Assembly (NCBI GenBank): GCA_964059195.1
Contig: CAXKWD010000007.1
Location: forward strand, 60,946,705-61,010,704
Length of the DNA stretch: 64,000 nucleotides
Direction: 5' to 3'
Source of the DNA: Ectobius pallidus
Taxonomy: Eukaryota; Arthropoda; Insecta; Blattodea; Ectobiidae
Shown here: piece after piece, positions 34,543-46,127 of the stretch
Position numbering within the stretch: position 1 is the stretch's first letter
Layout: the number at the start of each line of letters is the position of its first letter
Notes under the pieces: generated by a model
The model's input: the letters and a program-made list of their open reading frames with translations, nothing else
What the model was told of the DNA's origin: nothing
The model's database searches: none
Program-made: the position numbers and the translations under genes

Positions 34543-36428
34543 TAGTGGAACCTCGATAACACGTTTTTTATGGGACCGAAAAAAATAGACGTCTTAAACG
34601 GGAAAACATACTAATGGAAATTTTTAAAAAATCGAAGGGAATATGTAGATATGTTTTCTAAGTTGCTCAATATATCCTAAAGTGCATCCAAATTGCTCAG
34701 AATTACCCACAGTGACACACAGGAACTTCTATGCCAAGCCATTAGTTATGAGAGATTTATATTATACAAATGAATACGTAGGCCTAATAATTTGATTTGA
34801 AAAAAAATTAAAACTTGCTGAAATTGAAGGAATGCATGAGAGCCATACTTAATGAAAAATGAGATGAAATTCACAAAAAGCATCCACTTTATTCTGAAAG
34901 ATCACACATGGAACAAGTTGCATTCCACAATATTGTAACAAGGGCTCGTCGGGGTTCAAAATCAGAACACCAAGTTTCTAATTGAAGGATGGAGGTTCCT
35001 TTATTTCCTTTCACAGTGATCTATACAGCCAGAAAACTCCAGACTGTTCGCCAGTCCACTGTCCTGTTCAGTGCTCACTCTCACTGTGCTCAGTCCTAAT
35101 TACAGCACTGTTCCGTTCGCACACACTGTGCGGACTCCCAGTCGAGATAATTCCACATCGTGCCGGTCAACTCCACAGTCCTCGCTGCCGCTGTACGATC
35201 CACCTGTCGCGCAGAGTTCCCCGGGACTGCACTGCCTCAGCCCAGATCAGCTCACCAGCTCTTCCGTTCACCCTTCTCTCCGGTCACTAGTTCCCCGTTG
35301 ACTAGGTCTTCCGCTCACGGGTCCCTCCGTTGACTAGTCTCTACGGTCACCGGCTCTTCAGCTCCCCAAGTCACACTCACTTGAGGCCGCGCTGATCAGT
35401 CCTCTCCGTCCAGCTCACCCTCTGATGCTGAAGCTCGCCGCTACTCACGGACTGCCTCTCGCTGACTCTTCACGGACTCTTCACTGTACTGAACTGAACT
35501 CAACTGCCTCCGTCGGTTGCTCCCGCTCCTTATATAGTCTCGACGAATGTTCAGAGTCGAGGTCTGGAAAGCTCTCCGCCCGCACGGAATCTGGAATGTG
35601 CGCTGCACGGCACACCCCTTAGCGCGAGCTCCTCCTCCGGCCTCTCCCACGAGCGCGCACTGTCCACTCACGGCGCCGTGCCTATAGCAGGCCGCACCAA
35701 TCGGCGCGCAGCTCCAATCAGCAATAAGAGGACCGTCCCTTTCTGGATGTCTCTAGTTCTAGCGCTTGCCAGCCGAGTCCTTCTATCAGTTTCTGGACGG
35801 TTCTTTTCTGGGCTTTGTTACAATATATTAACAAACATAAAATAACTGGAAGTAATTTATTGTGCAAAGTTTCACACGTGACAAAATGTTCATAGTCAAT
35901 GTTTACAGCCACAAATTGCTAATGAATTACGATCCAATACCCACGTGAGAAGCACAATCTGCTTTTTTGGCCTACATTTCTTCAAGATTCTAATATTTTC
36001 TTCTCTACACCACATGAACCGTATGAAATTTAAAACATATTTCACTACCTAGAAAACATAAAATTATCACGATAAAAATGACAACTAAACAGCTGATGCT
36101 GGAATATTTGCGCGAAGTCAAACTGACCAATGAGAAGCAACTGCAAAGGATCAAAATGGCTGACATTTGATCCCATGAAGCGAAGGTTGAGATCTGGACA
36201 CCAGAGAGTACAAGAATTCTGGCATCGAGAACACCCGAGCGGATGCACAAACAAAGTTTGTGTTTGACAACATGTGGTTGGCGAGCCTAATATGAACGTA
36301 CTAAGCGTGAAACCAAAACGTGTTAAAGAAACATTTAAACATGTAATTATTAAGATTGGGACTTCCAAAAATCTACGTACTATGCGGGAAAACGTGGTAA
36401 TCAGGAACGTGCTAACGAGGTTCCACTG
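34543..36428 (-). mobile_element. pogo-like element, copy 2, split by a solo LTR
   Basis: The ends are TAGTGGAACCTCGATAACAC and GTGCTAACGAGGTTCCACTG. TA follows on the right (36429-36430), and the left duplication has decayed. The right-hand part (36300-36428) is the reverse complement of the first ~130 bp of 22395-23352. Confidence 0.82.
34934..35822. mobile_element. solo LTR, 889 bp, 4-bp TSD
   Basis: The sequence starts TGTAACAAGGG and ends TTTGTTACA, with short inverted ends TGTAACA/TGTTACA. It is flanked by ATAT (34930-34933 and 35823-35826). It is much richer in G+C than its surroundings, with imperfect internal repeats of CTCCGTTGACTAG type (35290-35345) and a TATATA-like box at 35532. 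No second LTR, primer-binding site or coding region is present, so it is a solo LTR, probably of the Gypsy/BEL type. Long open frames inside it are chance frames of GC-rich DNA. Confidence 0.8.
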
Positions 36429-38091
36429 TAGTAGTCCAGTCATTTGGTAGTTTTACCTGGAAAGTTTTCCGGGAGTTTTGAAAATTTGTGATTCAATAGA
36501 TTTCGACGTGCTCTTTTCGAATTTTCACTTTGCTACCTCGTATCTTTGCCGCTCGCGCCGCCATATTGGAAAAATGGCGCCCAAAAACAGTTTTTTCACA
36601 ATATCTCCTTTCCGACTCATTTTACGATGAAAATAGTTATGTAATAAATGAAACTAGAGAAAATTTCCTATAATTTATGTAGTAACGATTGTTTTGTAAA
36701 ATGAATAGTTTCAGCGTACGAGCGTCGCGAAGTCTACTCCGACACACGTTTTGGCCAAAGCCACGGAAGATGCGGGTATGCCACTACCTGCATCATTTTG
36801 CTGTAAATCATTTAATGAGCGATTTTAACTAAATAAGGTCTCCTGATATCAAAAATGTCATTATTTTTGTTGTTTCACATCTAGTTTTCGTGTTTGCTGT
36901 TATGGAGGACGCAATTTTAAGGTCTGCGTAGACTTTTTTGGGGGCTTATAGTAGCTAAACGGTAAGTCGTATAAAAAAAACCTGTTGCAGAAGCAGTAAC
37001 GGATTTTGAGAGATCTACAAGTTTGGTCTTTTTGACGTACCTTCATCGGTTATCCCTTAGATTGAGTTAGATTTTTTTATTTTAAATAAATTCTGTATAT
37101 TTTTCTCACATTATGTAATATTGTCATTACATACCATTATGTAATACCATTATGTAATAATGGTATGAAAGATAGAATCATACAATTTGGTAGGAATTTG
37201 GGCACACACAACAGTCCTAAGCGTGCTAAATTTGGTGTTTCTAGCTGCCCCAAAAGTATAGAAAAACTTGCTGGATAGCCGTGACATCATTCACATCTAC
37301 GACAGTCTAATCTTCCACTTATTAACATTGATGTTTATTCACTTCCAGATGAGCTAGAAACTTGAAATTTGGCAAACTTATAGATTTTAGATTTATTAAA
37401 ATACATGTTCAAAATCGTTCAGCTCGATCAATGTAATAAGATAATTAAGATACCATTTGCTTAACTAAAATATATTTTATAGATATTAGCTTATATCCAA
37501 TGTAAAAATTCCCAAAAGTTCAAATCTTTAATATTTCCCCCTCCAAACAAACTTTGATTTTTTTGTCACTGATCATTTGTACGGCATCAGATGATTTGGA
37601 AAAAATAAATTTATTTGGCCTGCACTCACAAAAAATACTGGAATACATACGTATTGGACTGTTTGAAAATACTATTTGATTTTTCCCCGAAAAATATTAT
37701 CAAAATTATCCTTATTTTTAAGTATTTTTTAGCCTGTAAGCTAGTCTAAGCAATAACTTATATCTCTCGTTGTGAAGTACCTATTGCAAGAAAACATAAC
37801 GTGTTACGTAGAAACGGTCAACGGATTTATGTTCAGTGACACAAAATTGGTTAAGATCACCTATCACACCACTTACCGCAAAGGAAAAAGTTTCCAAATT
37901 CAGCATCAAAGCTGCATACAGTTATTTTATTATACAAAATGTCAAAATAATATTTTTAACAAATGTCAATTAACCAGATGTGATAGAGAAAAACGAAATG
38001 CATTTTCGAATTTAGCACAGCGAATTTAATCAAACACACCTATTTTCGTTTTTACCGCAGAAATTTTCGTCTTTTTTCTAGGCTGATATAA

Positions 38092-38225
38092 TCAATATGG
38101 CAATCAGCATTTCATCTACATTTGATTCCGTAATAGTTGTCAGCGAAGATGTAGATCTTATTCTTTTGATGGCTCTATCTACGCGTTCAAACATAGCCTA
38201 TATGATCTCAAACCAAGAATAGGAA
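38092..38225 (+). pseudogene. PIN-like domain fragment (plus strand)
   Basis: The reading MAISISSTFDSVIVVSEDVD followed by LILLMALSTRSNIAYMISNQ ends at a stop near 38220. The (E)D-x-D-L-(I/L)-x-L-L run after a hydrophobic VIVVS strand resembles the DTDLLVLL motif of PIN/FEN-like nuclease domains seen in uncharacterised insect and cnidarian proteins. The preceding KATEDADML segment is found on the opposite strand in the right arm, so the gene has been cut and inverted. Confidence 0.5.
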
Positions 38226-38394
38226 AAATTTTGCAACGAATATATTCAACTCCATACCACTGCTAAACCTGGTGATAGGTTTGGAACGAATGTTGTCGTG
38301 CTACTGCTTCCGTCGGTGGCAGCGATGCAATATTAAATTTATTTTCATATGCTGATTTTGTGAAGCATGCATATCTATAGTTGTTTAACGACAC

Positions 38395-38600
38395 ACTTTT
38401 CACTGCACTGTAACCATACAATGCAAGGAGGAAGCTTCAGCAATGATCTTTGGATCTGCATTTTGGTTTTTGAATACCTGGACAAGCTCGTTTAATTCTG
38501 TTTTTTTTTTAAATACATTAGCACATTTTATTTTTCTTTGTTTAAAGAGTGCTGATGTTGTATCACAGCCACTGAAGGCGTGCAGAAATAATATTATGCT
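38395..38600 (-). pseudogene. FLHAFSGCDTTSA-type domain fragment (minus strand)
   Basis: On the minus strand from about 38600, the reading IILFLHAFSGCDTTSALFKQ continues RKIKCANVFKKKTELNELVQ and VFKNQNADPKIIAEASS. FLHA-(L/F)-x-GCDTTS is a hallmark of the same uncharacterised family whose N-terminal half carries the ED(V/T)DLL motif. Together with the plus-strand piece, this shows an inverted break inside one gene. Confidence 0.6.
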
Positions 38601-39175
38601 ATCTGCGGCTGTTTTATTTTTGTTGAATATATTCGTTGGGAAATTTTTCCTTTTCCTGGTTTGAGAAAAAAAATATATAGGCCTATATAATTATAATATG
38701 TGTGTGTGTGTCTCTGAACGCGTAGATAGAGCCGTCAAAAGAATAAGATCTAAATCTTTACGGAATCAAATGTAGATGAAGTGTTGATTGTTATTAGCAT
38801 ATCCGCATCTTCCGTGGCTTTGTCCAAAACGCGTGTCGGAGTAGACTTTACGGTGCTCGTACGCTGAAACTATCCATTTTACAAAAAAAATCGTTACGAC
38901 ATAAATTATAGGAAATTTTCTCTAGTTTAATTTATTACATAACTATTTTCATCGTAAAATGAGTCGTAAAGGAGATATTGTGAAAAAACTGTTTTTGCGC
39001 GCCATTTTTCCAATATGGCGGCGCGAGCGGCAAAGATACGAGGTAGCAAAGTGAAAATTCGAAAAGAGCACGTCGAAATCTATAAAATCACCAATTTTCA
39101 AAACTCCCGGAAAACTTTCCAGGTAACCCCCTTTTTGAGCACCAAATGACTGGACTATAGTTGCAAATGAATATA

Positions 39176-39520
39176 CAGTAGAACTCCAATTATCTGAACT
39201 CAAACTATCTGGATCGCTTTGAGGTTGTATTCAGAGTGGTTTTTGTAGCAGCAAGCATCGAGAAACCCTCTTTCAGAAATGATTATTTGCAAAACAGCAA
39301 CATTTTCCTGACAAAATTGACAGTTGGTCAGCAAAACAACTGACTGACCAATATGTTCAAGATGAGACACTTTGTGTAAGTGCAGCACAGTACAATATAT
39401 ATATATATATATATATAAAGAATTTACTTTTTTTTTTTTTTTTGCATTATTTATCCAATTATCCTCATATTTGGGTAACTGGATCAGGTCCGGTCAATCC
39501 AGATAATTGGACTTCTACTG
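39176..39520. mobile_element. pogo-like MITE with AT microsatellite
   Basis: The ends are CAGTAGAACTCCAATTATCT and GATAATTGGACTTCTACTG, with TA on both sides (39174-39175, 39521-39522). (AT)n lies at 39395-39416, followed by a T run. Confidence 0.82.
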
Positions 39521-39654
39521 TAAACTGTTGTGTGCATCTGCACTTTGTCCCCCCTCCGCCTGAATTGCGATCCTGGTTTTGTCCTGTAGCTATCGCATGG
39601 TAAAATTGTAATTTCCATCTGAACACCCTAACCAGATGTGGAGGTTAACTTATT

Positions 39655-40170
39655 TGTTTAAATTAAACGCTGCAGCTGTTGATATAATATTGTGCATTCT
39701 ATCGAATTGTATGGTTACCAATATCTACATCATTTTTTAATCTATTTTTCAGTTATAATGCTCCTGTGCAAGCAATAGACAGTGTAGGCCCGATTCCTGA
39801 CAGATTGACTTTAATTCATTCGTAACCTATACGGCTGCTTTAGACCTGAAACAAATATTGTCAGCAAATCATAGGCCTACACTTATATCATCATTGTTAT
39901 TGCTATTGTTGCTAGTGCATTTTGTGAAATGTTGACATATTTTAAGAATTTCTTATATCAGTGTATACGAATATGAATTAAGGTTAAGAATCAAACTTTA
40001 GATCTTTGTTCTTCCATAAGCCCTGCTTAATGAATCGATCTGGAGCTTAACTCTGAGATCTATTACAAAAATATTTTTTTCTGCATAGGCCTATCATAAT
40101 TGCAATTAACACTGATTAAACACAAGCATTCTGGCACTTTGTTATATCAGTTTACCTGATTTTATTACTT
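39655..40170 (-). repeat. HINE-like family, partial copy
   Basis: It shares long stretches with 51465-51800 (CGTAACCTATACGGCTGCTT; GCATTTTGTGAAAT...TATTTTAAGAATTTCTTATA) and 41935-42172. It ends with CATTCTGGCACTTTGTTATA, the reverse of the start of 49800-50318. Confidence 0.65.
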
Positions 40171-41550
40171 TTGATTTTATTATTTAAACCATCGTAAAGG
40201 GACCAGAATTCATTCTCTTAATATATTTTTACAAGAGAAGGCACTTACTTTGAAAGTGCTTAATATGCCTCGTTCCAAAATCTAATAATTTCATTTATAA
40301 TATGTTGTGTTTAAAACAGACCAATAATAAAACCAGGTGTGTTGTTTGAACATCCCGTGTCTTTATTTCTATGCTGCAATATTATGCCGACACAGACAAG
40401 AGTACAGGTTTATATGTTCTTGAGAAAAAATATTCAAAACATGAACAAAAATTATCTCAGTTATTCAGCTGCTGTGTGAATCCAAGCTCTCAGGCACTGA
40501 AACTGAAAGGGGAATTACAATTTTGCTGCTGGTCATTTTTCTATCTATGATTGTACATTTTATGTCTTAATATGTGGTAACTTTTTTCATGCAATTAGTT
40601 AATTTTCTGTTCTGAATATGTTCTATGGAAATGTTCATTAGCTAATATCTAGCAAATTTTATGACTTTCTTAAATAATGTTTGGGAAAACTTTTCCATGC
40701 AACTGTTTAAATAAAATGTTATTTCAATATTTTAAAAGCAGCATTCTGAATTACATGTACCCACACAAACATTCCACACTGTGTATTTGTAGATAATATC
40801 CTTATTTCCTATCATCCTAAGTAATTGTTGACCATATATTCCAAGTAGACTTGTTTTTGTGCTGTGTTGATGGTAATTCTGAGAAATGAAAGGACTGAAT
40901 CTTATATGCAATAAAACTTGAAATTTCATTATTTAATATCTCTAATCTTATATGCAGTACAACCTAAAACGCCATATTATTTAATATTGTCCCATCAGAA
41001 GACGTAACAGGATAACCAAAGGAAGAAGGAAATCAGGAATTATGTATATTCCCACAATATTATAAATAACCCCCTTGGCATACTGTAACGTGTACAATGT
41101 AAACTACAGATTTTTAAGTGTTTCAAAATGTTGCATGTAGGTCTATACGGCTGCAGGACGTCAGGCATGAAGGCTAAGTTGAGCTACTCCACCCTGGAGG
41201 AATTTGACTCATAAGCCCAATATAAAAAATAATCATGCTATGCGAAGGAAAATGGTGTGTGCCATTCCCTGATGACTCTTTGAGCACTGTTGCGACCTTT
41301 CCAGCAGGTAGATTTCCTGCGGCTACTCCCGGGAGTAGCAATAAGCTCGACTTTGTCAAGTCTAACTTTATAAATTAACTACATCATAAGTCCGACTTGT
41401 TTGTATCAGAAACTCAACTTAAGTCAAGATTAAAGTTCGACTTGGATATAAGTATGACTTATTGCAACTCAAGGAATTGCTTTTGATAAAGTGATGCATC
41501 ATATACTTGATGTACTTAATAGATGGAAATTATCAAATGTTTTTTTCTTG
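40171..41550. other. intron before exon C, nothing firmly recognised
   Basis: No named element. A CTCCCGGGAGTAGC-containing unique stretch lies at 41150-41460. Confidence 0.4.
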
Positions 41551-41557
41551 TTTGCAG

Positions 41558-41695
41558 GTGCCTCCATATGAACCTCGTATGTTTCCTTTGCCAGATGAGG
41601 TTTATGACAAAATGCTGAAGGCTATGCCAGAAGGCCATCCTTACCCACCATACTCTATGGCACCAAAGAAACTGTTCACCAAAGATAATGAACTA
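41558..41695 (+). CDS. nsl1: nsl1/KANSL1 exon C
   Basis: This 138-nt exon (46 codons, phase 0 on both sides) encodes VPPYEPRMFPLPDEVYDKML and then KAMPEGHPYPPYSMAP ending in DNEL. The EPRMFPL box corresponds to the ERRTFPL box that follows RCSTPE in vertebrate KANSL1. The acceptor is TTTGCAG at 41551-41557, preceded by a TTTTTTCTTG pyrimidine tract. The donor is CTA|GTAAGT. The exon is rich in Pro and aromatic residues. Its flanks hold copies of the same interspersed repeat family (39655-40170 and 41825-42172). Confidence 0.85.
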
Positions 41696-41824
41696 GTAAG
41701 TAATTTTAAGGGAACTGGAATCTGTTAATTTGAATATTAGCATTTATCCCTTCAGCATTAACAACAACTTTTTGGGCTGTTAAAGACTACACCACTTCAG
41801 GTGGGTTGTATTTTCCTTTCATTT

Positions 41825-42172
41825 ATTAAGTGCCAGTATGGTACTTTATGAGATTGTGTGGGGATGGGAAAATGTCTGTCCGTCTGTGTGTCTGTATGCA
41901 CGATAACTCAAATACATTTTATTGGAGTTCTTTGCCAGTGCATTTTGTGAAATGTTGGCATATTTTAAGAATTTCTTATACGAGTATGAATTAAAGTTAA
42001 GTATCAAACTTTAGATCTTTGTTCTTCCGTAAGCCCTGCTTAATGAATTGATCTGGAGCTTAACTCTGAGATAGATTACAAAAATGAACTTCTTTTTTGC
42101 ATTTCATGATTACACTGATCACTGATTAAACAAAAGCATTCTGGCACTTTGTTATATCAGTTTACCTGATTT
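41825..42172 (-). repeat. HINE-like family, short copy
   Basis: It begins ATTAAGTGCCAGTATGGTAC and ends CATTCTGGCACTTTGTTATA, with the inverted AAGTGCCAGAATG motif at both sides. A GTCTGTCCGTCTGTGTGTCTG run lies near 41875. The CCGATTTGG unit is deleted. Confidence 0.65.
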
Positions 42173-42678
42173 GATTCATTTTAGCTTATTCACAGGAGAT
42201 CTAAATATTTATCTTGGCTTCTGAGTCAAGTATACGTATTAAAGAGATGTCTTTTACTACATTGATAAAATTCTCAGTTATCCCCTCGGTGGTAAATAAA
42301 TCTAAGAAAAAGCAGTATAAAAATCAAAGCAATAGCAGGCTAATGGCCAGTTGCAGAAAACCACTTCTTGATCACCAAAAGTTGATGTATGATTAGTTTG
42401 ATTGTCAGTCATTTCAGTGTTGAGTTGCAGAATGGTTAATCTTCGATCAGGTCACTATGATCAACTGATTCTCGATTTGACGGAGAAACATATGTGGCAA
42501 CAACGCTAAACCAGGTTGTAGTGCACCATTCAGTTGTTTCAACGACCATTTTGCCTGTATTGCGCATATACGTATTGGCATTCAGTGCTTTAATTATTTT
42601 TAATTATTTTACTTTCCTTGCGTATGTGGAAATGTCTGACTAAGAAAGATATCAAGGGGGTAAAATTTTAGCGGCAAT
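42173..42678. other. intronic sequence, nothing recognised
   Basis: No motif assigned. Confidence 0.4.
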
Positions 42679-42692
42679 GTTGCTGAATATTT

Positions 42693-42999
42693 GACTGCCG
42701 GCATGGTCTTGTGGTTAGCGTCGCTGACTACAGATCCGTCGGCCCGGGTTCGATCCCCAGTACTTCCTCGGATTTTTCTGAGGTAGGGAGGTCTGGCAGG
42801 GGTGCACTCAGCCTCGTGATTCAAATCGAGGAGCTACTTGATCGAGAAGTAGCGGCTCCGGTCATGAAAACCATTAACAGCCTTGGGCGTCGGCACGCTG
42901 ACCACATGACCCCCTAATCCTGCCATCTGCTTGTGGTAGATGATGCAGCGGTCGTGTGGTAGGCCAAATCCCTCCAGGGATGTAGCGCCATGGAGTTTA
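42693..42999 (+). mobile_element. tRNA-derived SINE, full length, 14-bp TSD
   Basis: The head contains GTCTTGTGGTTAGCGTCG (A-box region) and GGGTTCGATCCCC (B box) about 30 bp apart. The tail ends AGCGCCATGGAGTTTA. The duplication GTTGCTGAATATTT is exact at 42679-42692 and 43000-43013. Related copies lie at 8127-8219 and 56873-57090 (minus). Confidence 0.9.
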
Positions 43000-43013
43000 G
43001 TTGCTGAATATTT

Positions 43014-43775
43014 AAGAAGGTTATACGAGCATCAATGAAAATAGAAAACTGATGCAGTTTGGGCAAAGCAGAAAAAAAATGCCTGGCAAAACATTGTTTC
43101 AGATTTCAGCAGATGCAGTCCAGAAAGGCCTAGAACTTAAGAAGTATATGCCTAGAGAAATTTGGATAATGTACAGAGTCATTATGCACAACTGAAATCA
43201 TGATGGAAAAGTAGGCTATTGTGGTTTTTATCTTTCCTTACGTATTGCATAATATGCTATGCATAATTGCTCATTATGTCATTAAGTTAAGCTGCAGTGC
43301 AGTGTGTAACTTATTTTCCTTGCACATGAATTCTGTTGGAATCAACTTTATAACATGCGCTTTCGGTCAAGGAACATTATATGCCGTAGGCGTATTTTTC
43401 AATTCAATTCAATTCAATTAAGCATAAGCATTGATCTCAAACCTCACATATAAAGAGATCACATAGGCCTATCTCTGTTTACAAACACATTACCGGCAAA
43501 GTTGATTGGAGAATGTCGTTTGTGCAGCCTGATTGTAACTGATTGCCGATCTAACTCCAGTTAAACTCCGGTCAGTCTCTGATCACAATTGATTTGCTTT
43601 TCTGCAACTGGCTGTAAAAATCATAATTTTGTTATAGCAGCGAATAAGGTTTCAAATTAGATTTAAACATAAAATAAATTATGAAACATATAAGATATTA
43701 AATTCACTCTATATTGGGAAAACACAATGAAGTGGAACAATATTAATACATAATATCTTGAAGAATACTCACTAC
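43014..43775. other. intronic sequence, nothing recognised
   Basis: There is a CAATT repeat at 43400-43420. No coding or TE assignment. Confidence 0.4.
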
Positions 43776-43891
43776 TTCATTATTACTAATTACTTACTAG
43801 TAACAGGTTTTCAAGAGGACCTCCCTGTTGTCAGCTACGAAAGGAGGTCCTCTTAAAAATTGGTTCCTTGTAAGTAATTAATAATAATGAA
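43776..43891. repeat. 116-bp near-perfect fold-back hairpin
   Basis: The left arm TTCATTATTACTAATTACTT ... AGAGGACCTCC pairs with GGAGGTCCTCT ... AAGTAATTAATAATAATGAA over roughly 48 bp each, with an ~18-base loop. It is probably a small MITE. It sits just before the LINE below. Confidence 0.65.
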
Positions 43892-43904
43892 ATAGTACCA
43901 TACA

Positions 43905-45912
43905 GAACCATTAAACATAATGCTGGTCCAGAATTTTATACCAAAGCTATTACAATACTCAAAAGAAAGGCTACGCGCGCTTATCATAATAGGAAGAGAT
44001 CAGATTGGCACTTTATAAGTACGTAAATAGACGGAAGGGCAAAAGGGAACCAATACCAGATTTTAACGTAAACGGTGTTTCCATAAAGAGTGACAAAGGC
44101 AAAGCAAATATATTCAATTCACATTTTGTGTCGGTTTTTAATAAGAAAGACCACAGACTCGAACAGGGAAATGGTGATGGGGATGAATCAGTTTTTCAAC
44201 TAAATACTGTCAAATTGCGGGAAAGAATAAAATTGTTGAAAAATCATAAATCTAGGGGACCTGATAACATTCCTACGGAAATTCTGAAGATTGGGGGAAA
44301 AGCCATGATTACCTACCTTATGCTTCTGTTTAATATGACTATTAATAACAGGGAATTGCCGGAGGATTGGAAAACTGCTATAGTCGTCCCAATTTATAAA
44401 GGGAGTAACAAGACAGAAATAAATAATTATCGGCCAGTGAGTTTAACTTCGGTTGTGTGTAAAATAATGGAACATTTACTCGCAGAACACATAAGGGGAA
44501 CGCTTAGAAGGCAAAGGGTGGTTCAACGAACTCCAACATGGCTTTCTATTAGGGTACTCATGTGAAAGCCAGGTTACGTCACCATTTCAAGATATAGCAG
44601 ACGAAGTGGGTACAGGGGAAAGAACCGATGTAGTGGTTATAGATTTTTCTGAAGCTTTTGACGTAGTACCACATAACCTACTTATCCGGAAAGTAGCTGG
44701 GGCAGGAATTGATAAGTGTATTGTCCATTGGGTGGAGAATTTTTTGTATGGGAGATCGCCAAGGGTAAGGGTGGGGAATGAGCTGTCAGAGATGGGAACA
44801 GGATTCAGTTCTGGGGCCTCTACTTTTTCTGATTTTTGTAAATTATATAACTATACATACTACAAGTCAAATAAAACTGTTTGCGGACGATTGTGTCATT
44901 TAGAACAGAATTAGGGATGAACTAAAGGAGAGGGAACTTCAGGAGGATCTAAACAAAATAAGTAAATGGGCAGATGAGAATAAAATGACAATCAAAACCA
45001 GTAAAAGTAAATCAGTAGTTTTCATTAGAAGCAAGAATAACATTCGGCAAAACGATCACATGGGCAGGGAACAAATTCCACAGGTGGACAGCTGCAAATA
45101 TCTGGGAGTATATATGCCAAGTAATGTGGGTTGGGACGAGCAGATAAATGTGGTGTCAAGGAAGGCGTGGAAAACACTGCACTTTGTAATGAGGGTACTG
45201 AAAAAAGGGAGCACAAAATCAAGGGAAATAGCCTACAATTCTCTAGTAAGGCCAATAATGGAATATTTAATAGCATGCTGGGATCTGTATAGAATTAATT
45301 AAATAGATTTACTAGAAAAAATTCAGAAAAGAGCAATAAAATTCATAAAAAAGAGGTAAATATTGTGGAGAGGAGATGAGGTGGGAACTCTTGCAAGACA
45401 GACGTAAGATATACAGGTTATCTACATTATACAAAGCTTATCATGGTTCTGAGGCATGGGGGGACATTGGGAAAAGGCTAGAAAAACCATCGTATTATGG
45501 AAAAGGCGACCATTCCCTCAAAATCAAGGGTAGAAGGTATAGAACAGATGTAGGGAAGTTTTCATTTGTAAATAGAACCACTGAGGAATGGAATGAATTG
45601 CCTGTAGCAGCTTTTCAGGGAAACCCCCCCCTCCCTGAAGAAATTTAAGAATACCCTAAGGTCTTCTTTGTGTATTAAGTAATGCTACCTTCTTATGTAA
45701 TGCTTCTTGTTTATGAAATGTTAATCGTTCATGTGATGTTACTCGTTACTGTGTATGTTACTCGTTCATGTGTGAATATTATAGTCTGGTAGTAGTAGTA
45801 TTGTAGTATTAGGGAACGCTGCCACCGGGTAGTAACCCAATTGCAATGAATAAACACATACATACATACATACTTACATACATACATACATACTTACATA
45901 CATACATACATA
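43905..45912 (+). mobile_element. CR1/Jockey-type LINE, 5'-truncated, with ACAT-repeat tail
   Basis: It contains reverse-transcriptase coding sequence, a 3' end with CTGCCACCGGGTAGTAACCC, and a tail of (ACATAC/ACTTACAT) repeats at 45855-45912. The 5' boundary is approximate. The same 3' end occurs at 16535-17430. No clean target duplication was identified. Confidence 0.82.
43930..45648 (+). pseudogene. LINE ORF2 reverse transcriptase, broken by frameshifts
   Basis: Pieces in order: NAGPEFYTKAITILKRKATR (43930); KYVNRRKGKREPIPDFNVNG; the fingers SRGPDNIPTEILKIGGK and NYRPVSLTSVVCKIMEHLL (to 44510). After a frameshift come EVGTGERTDVVVIDFSEAFD (motif A, catalytic Asp, 44640) and LIRKVAGAGIDKCIVHWVEN. 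After another, GPLLFLIFVNYI and LFADDC (motif C with the Asp pair, near 44890) are read in a different frame. The C-terminal connection runs KSKSVVFIRSKNN ... DSCKYLGVYM to 45302. The last piece, 45376-45648, has YRTDVGKFSFVNRTTEEWNE. At least three frame changes and a stop near 44925 make it inactive. The endonuclease domain is absent. Confidence 0.85.
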
Positions 45913-46127
45913 TTATGTACTAGTTAAGATAAATATGAATTGTAAAATTATAATATCTAGTTCACATTACTGAAATTTTTGGAGGAGAGGTAGTCGTGAA
46001 GACATTAAGCATATTTCCATGCCAGAAAATACATAATTGTGGTACCCACGTATTAACTTCCAGTATGTTTAGCTTACTGATACTTGCACCTTTCTTTACT
46101 ATCTTTTACAATTGGGTTGCAAATAGA

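Larger units (their letters stand above)
36432..39157. mobile_element. 2.7-kb element with ~350-bp TIRs, GCDTTS/PIN-like coding remnants
   Basis: The left arm 36432-36785 starts TAGTCCAGTCATTTGG. The right arm 38805-39157 ends CCAAATGACTGGACTA. The arms pair over about 350 bp, including CGAGCGGCAAAGATACGAGG. A TAG flanks both ends (36429-36431, 39158-39160). Two coding pieces face each other inside. A second, smaller inverted duplication (38100-38210 against 38712-38800) sits within. The superfamily is not established. Confidence 0.72.
23660..41557 (+). other. nsl1 intron, 17.9 kb
   Basis: This is a phase-0 intron from GTATGT to TTTGCAG. It is filled by pogo-like, hAT, mariner, solo-LTR and long-TIR elements described separately. 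Confidence 0.8.

Noticed and set aside
34982..35671. Long overlapping frames on both strands
   Set aside because: They lie in the GC-rich solo LTR, show no domain, and are expected by chance where stop codons are rare.
37772..38029. 85-codon frame MKYLLQENIT... in the long-TIR element
   Set aside because: I could not relate it to the PIN-like pieces or to any transposase; it may be chance.
42693..42770. tRNA-like A and B boxes
   Set aside because: The acceptor stem and 3' half do not fold, and the unit is flanked by a 14-bp duplication and recurs, so it is a SINE head. The same reasoning applies at 20940 and 59600.
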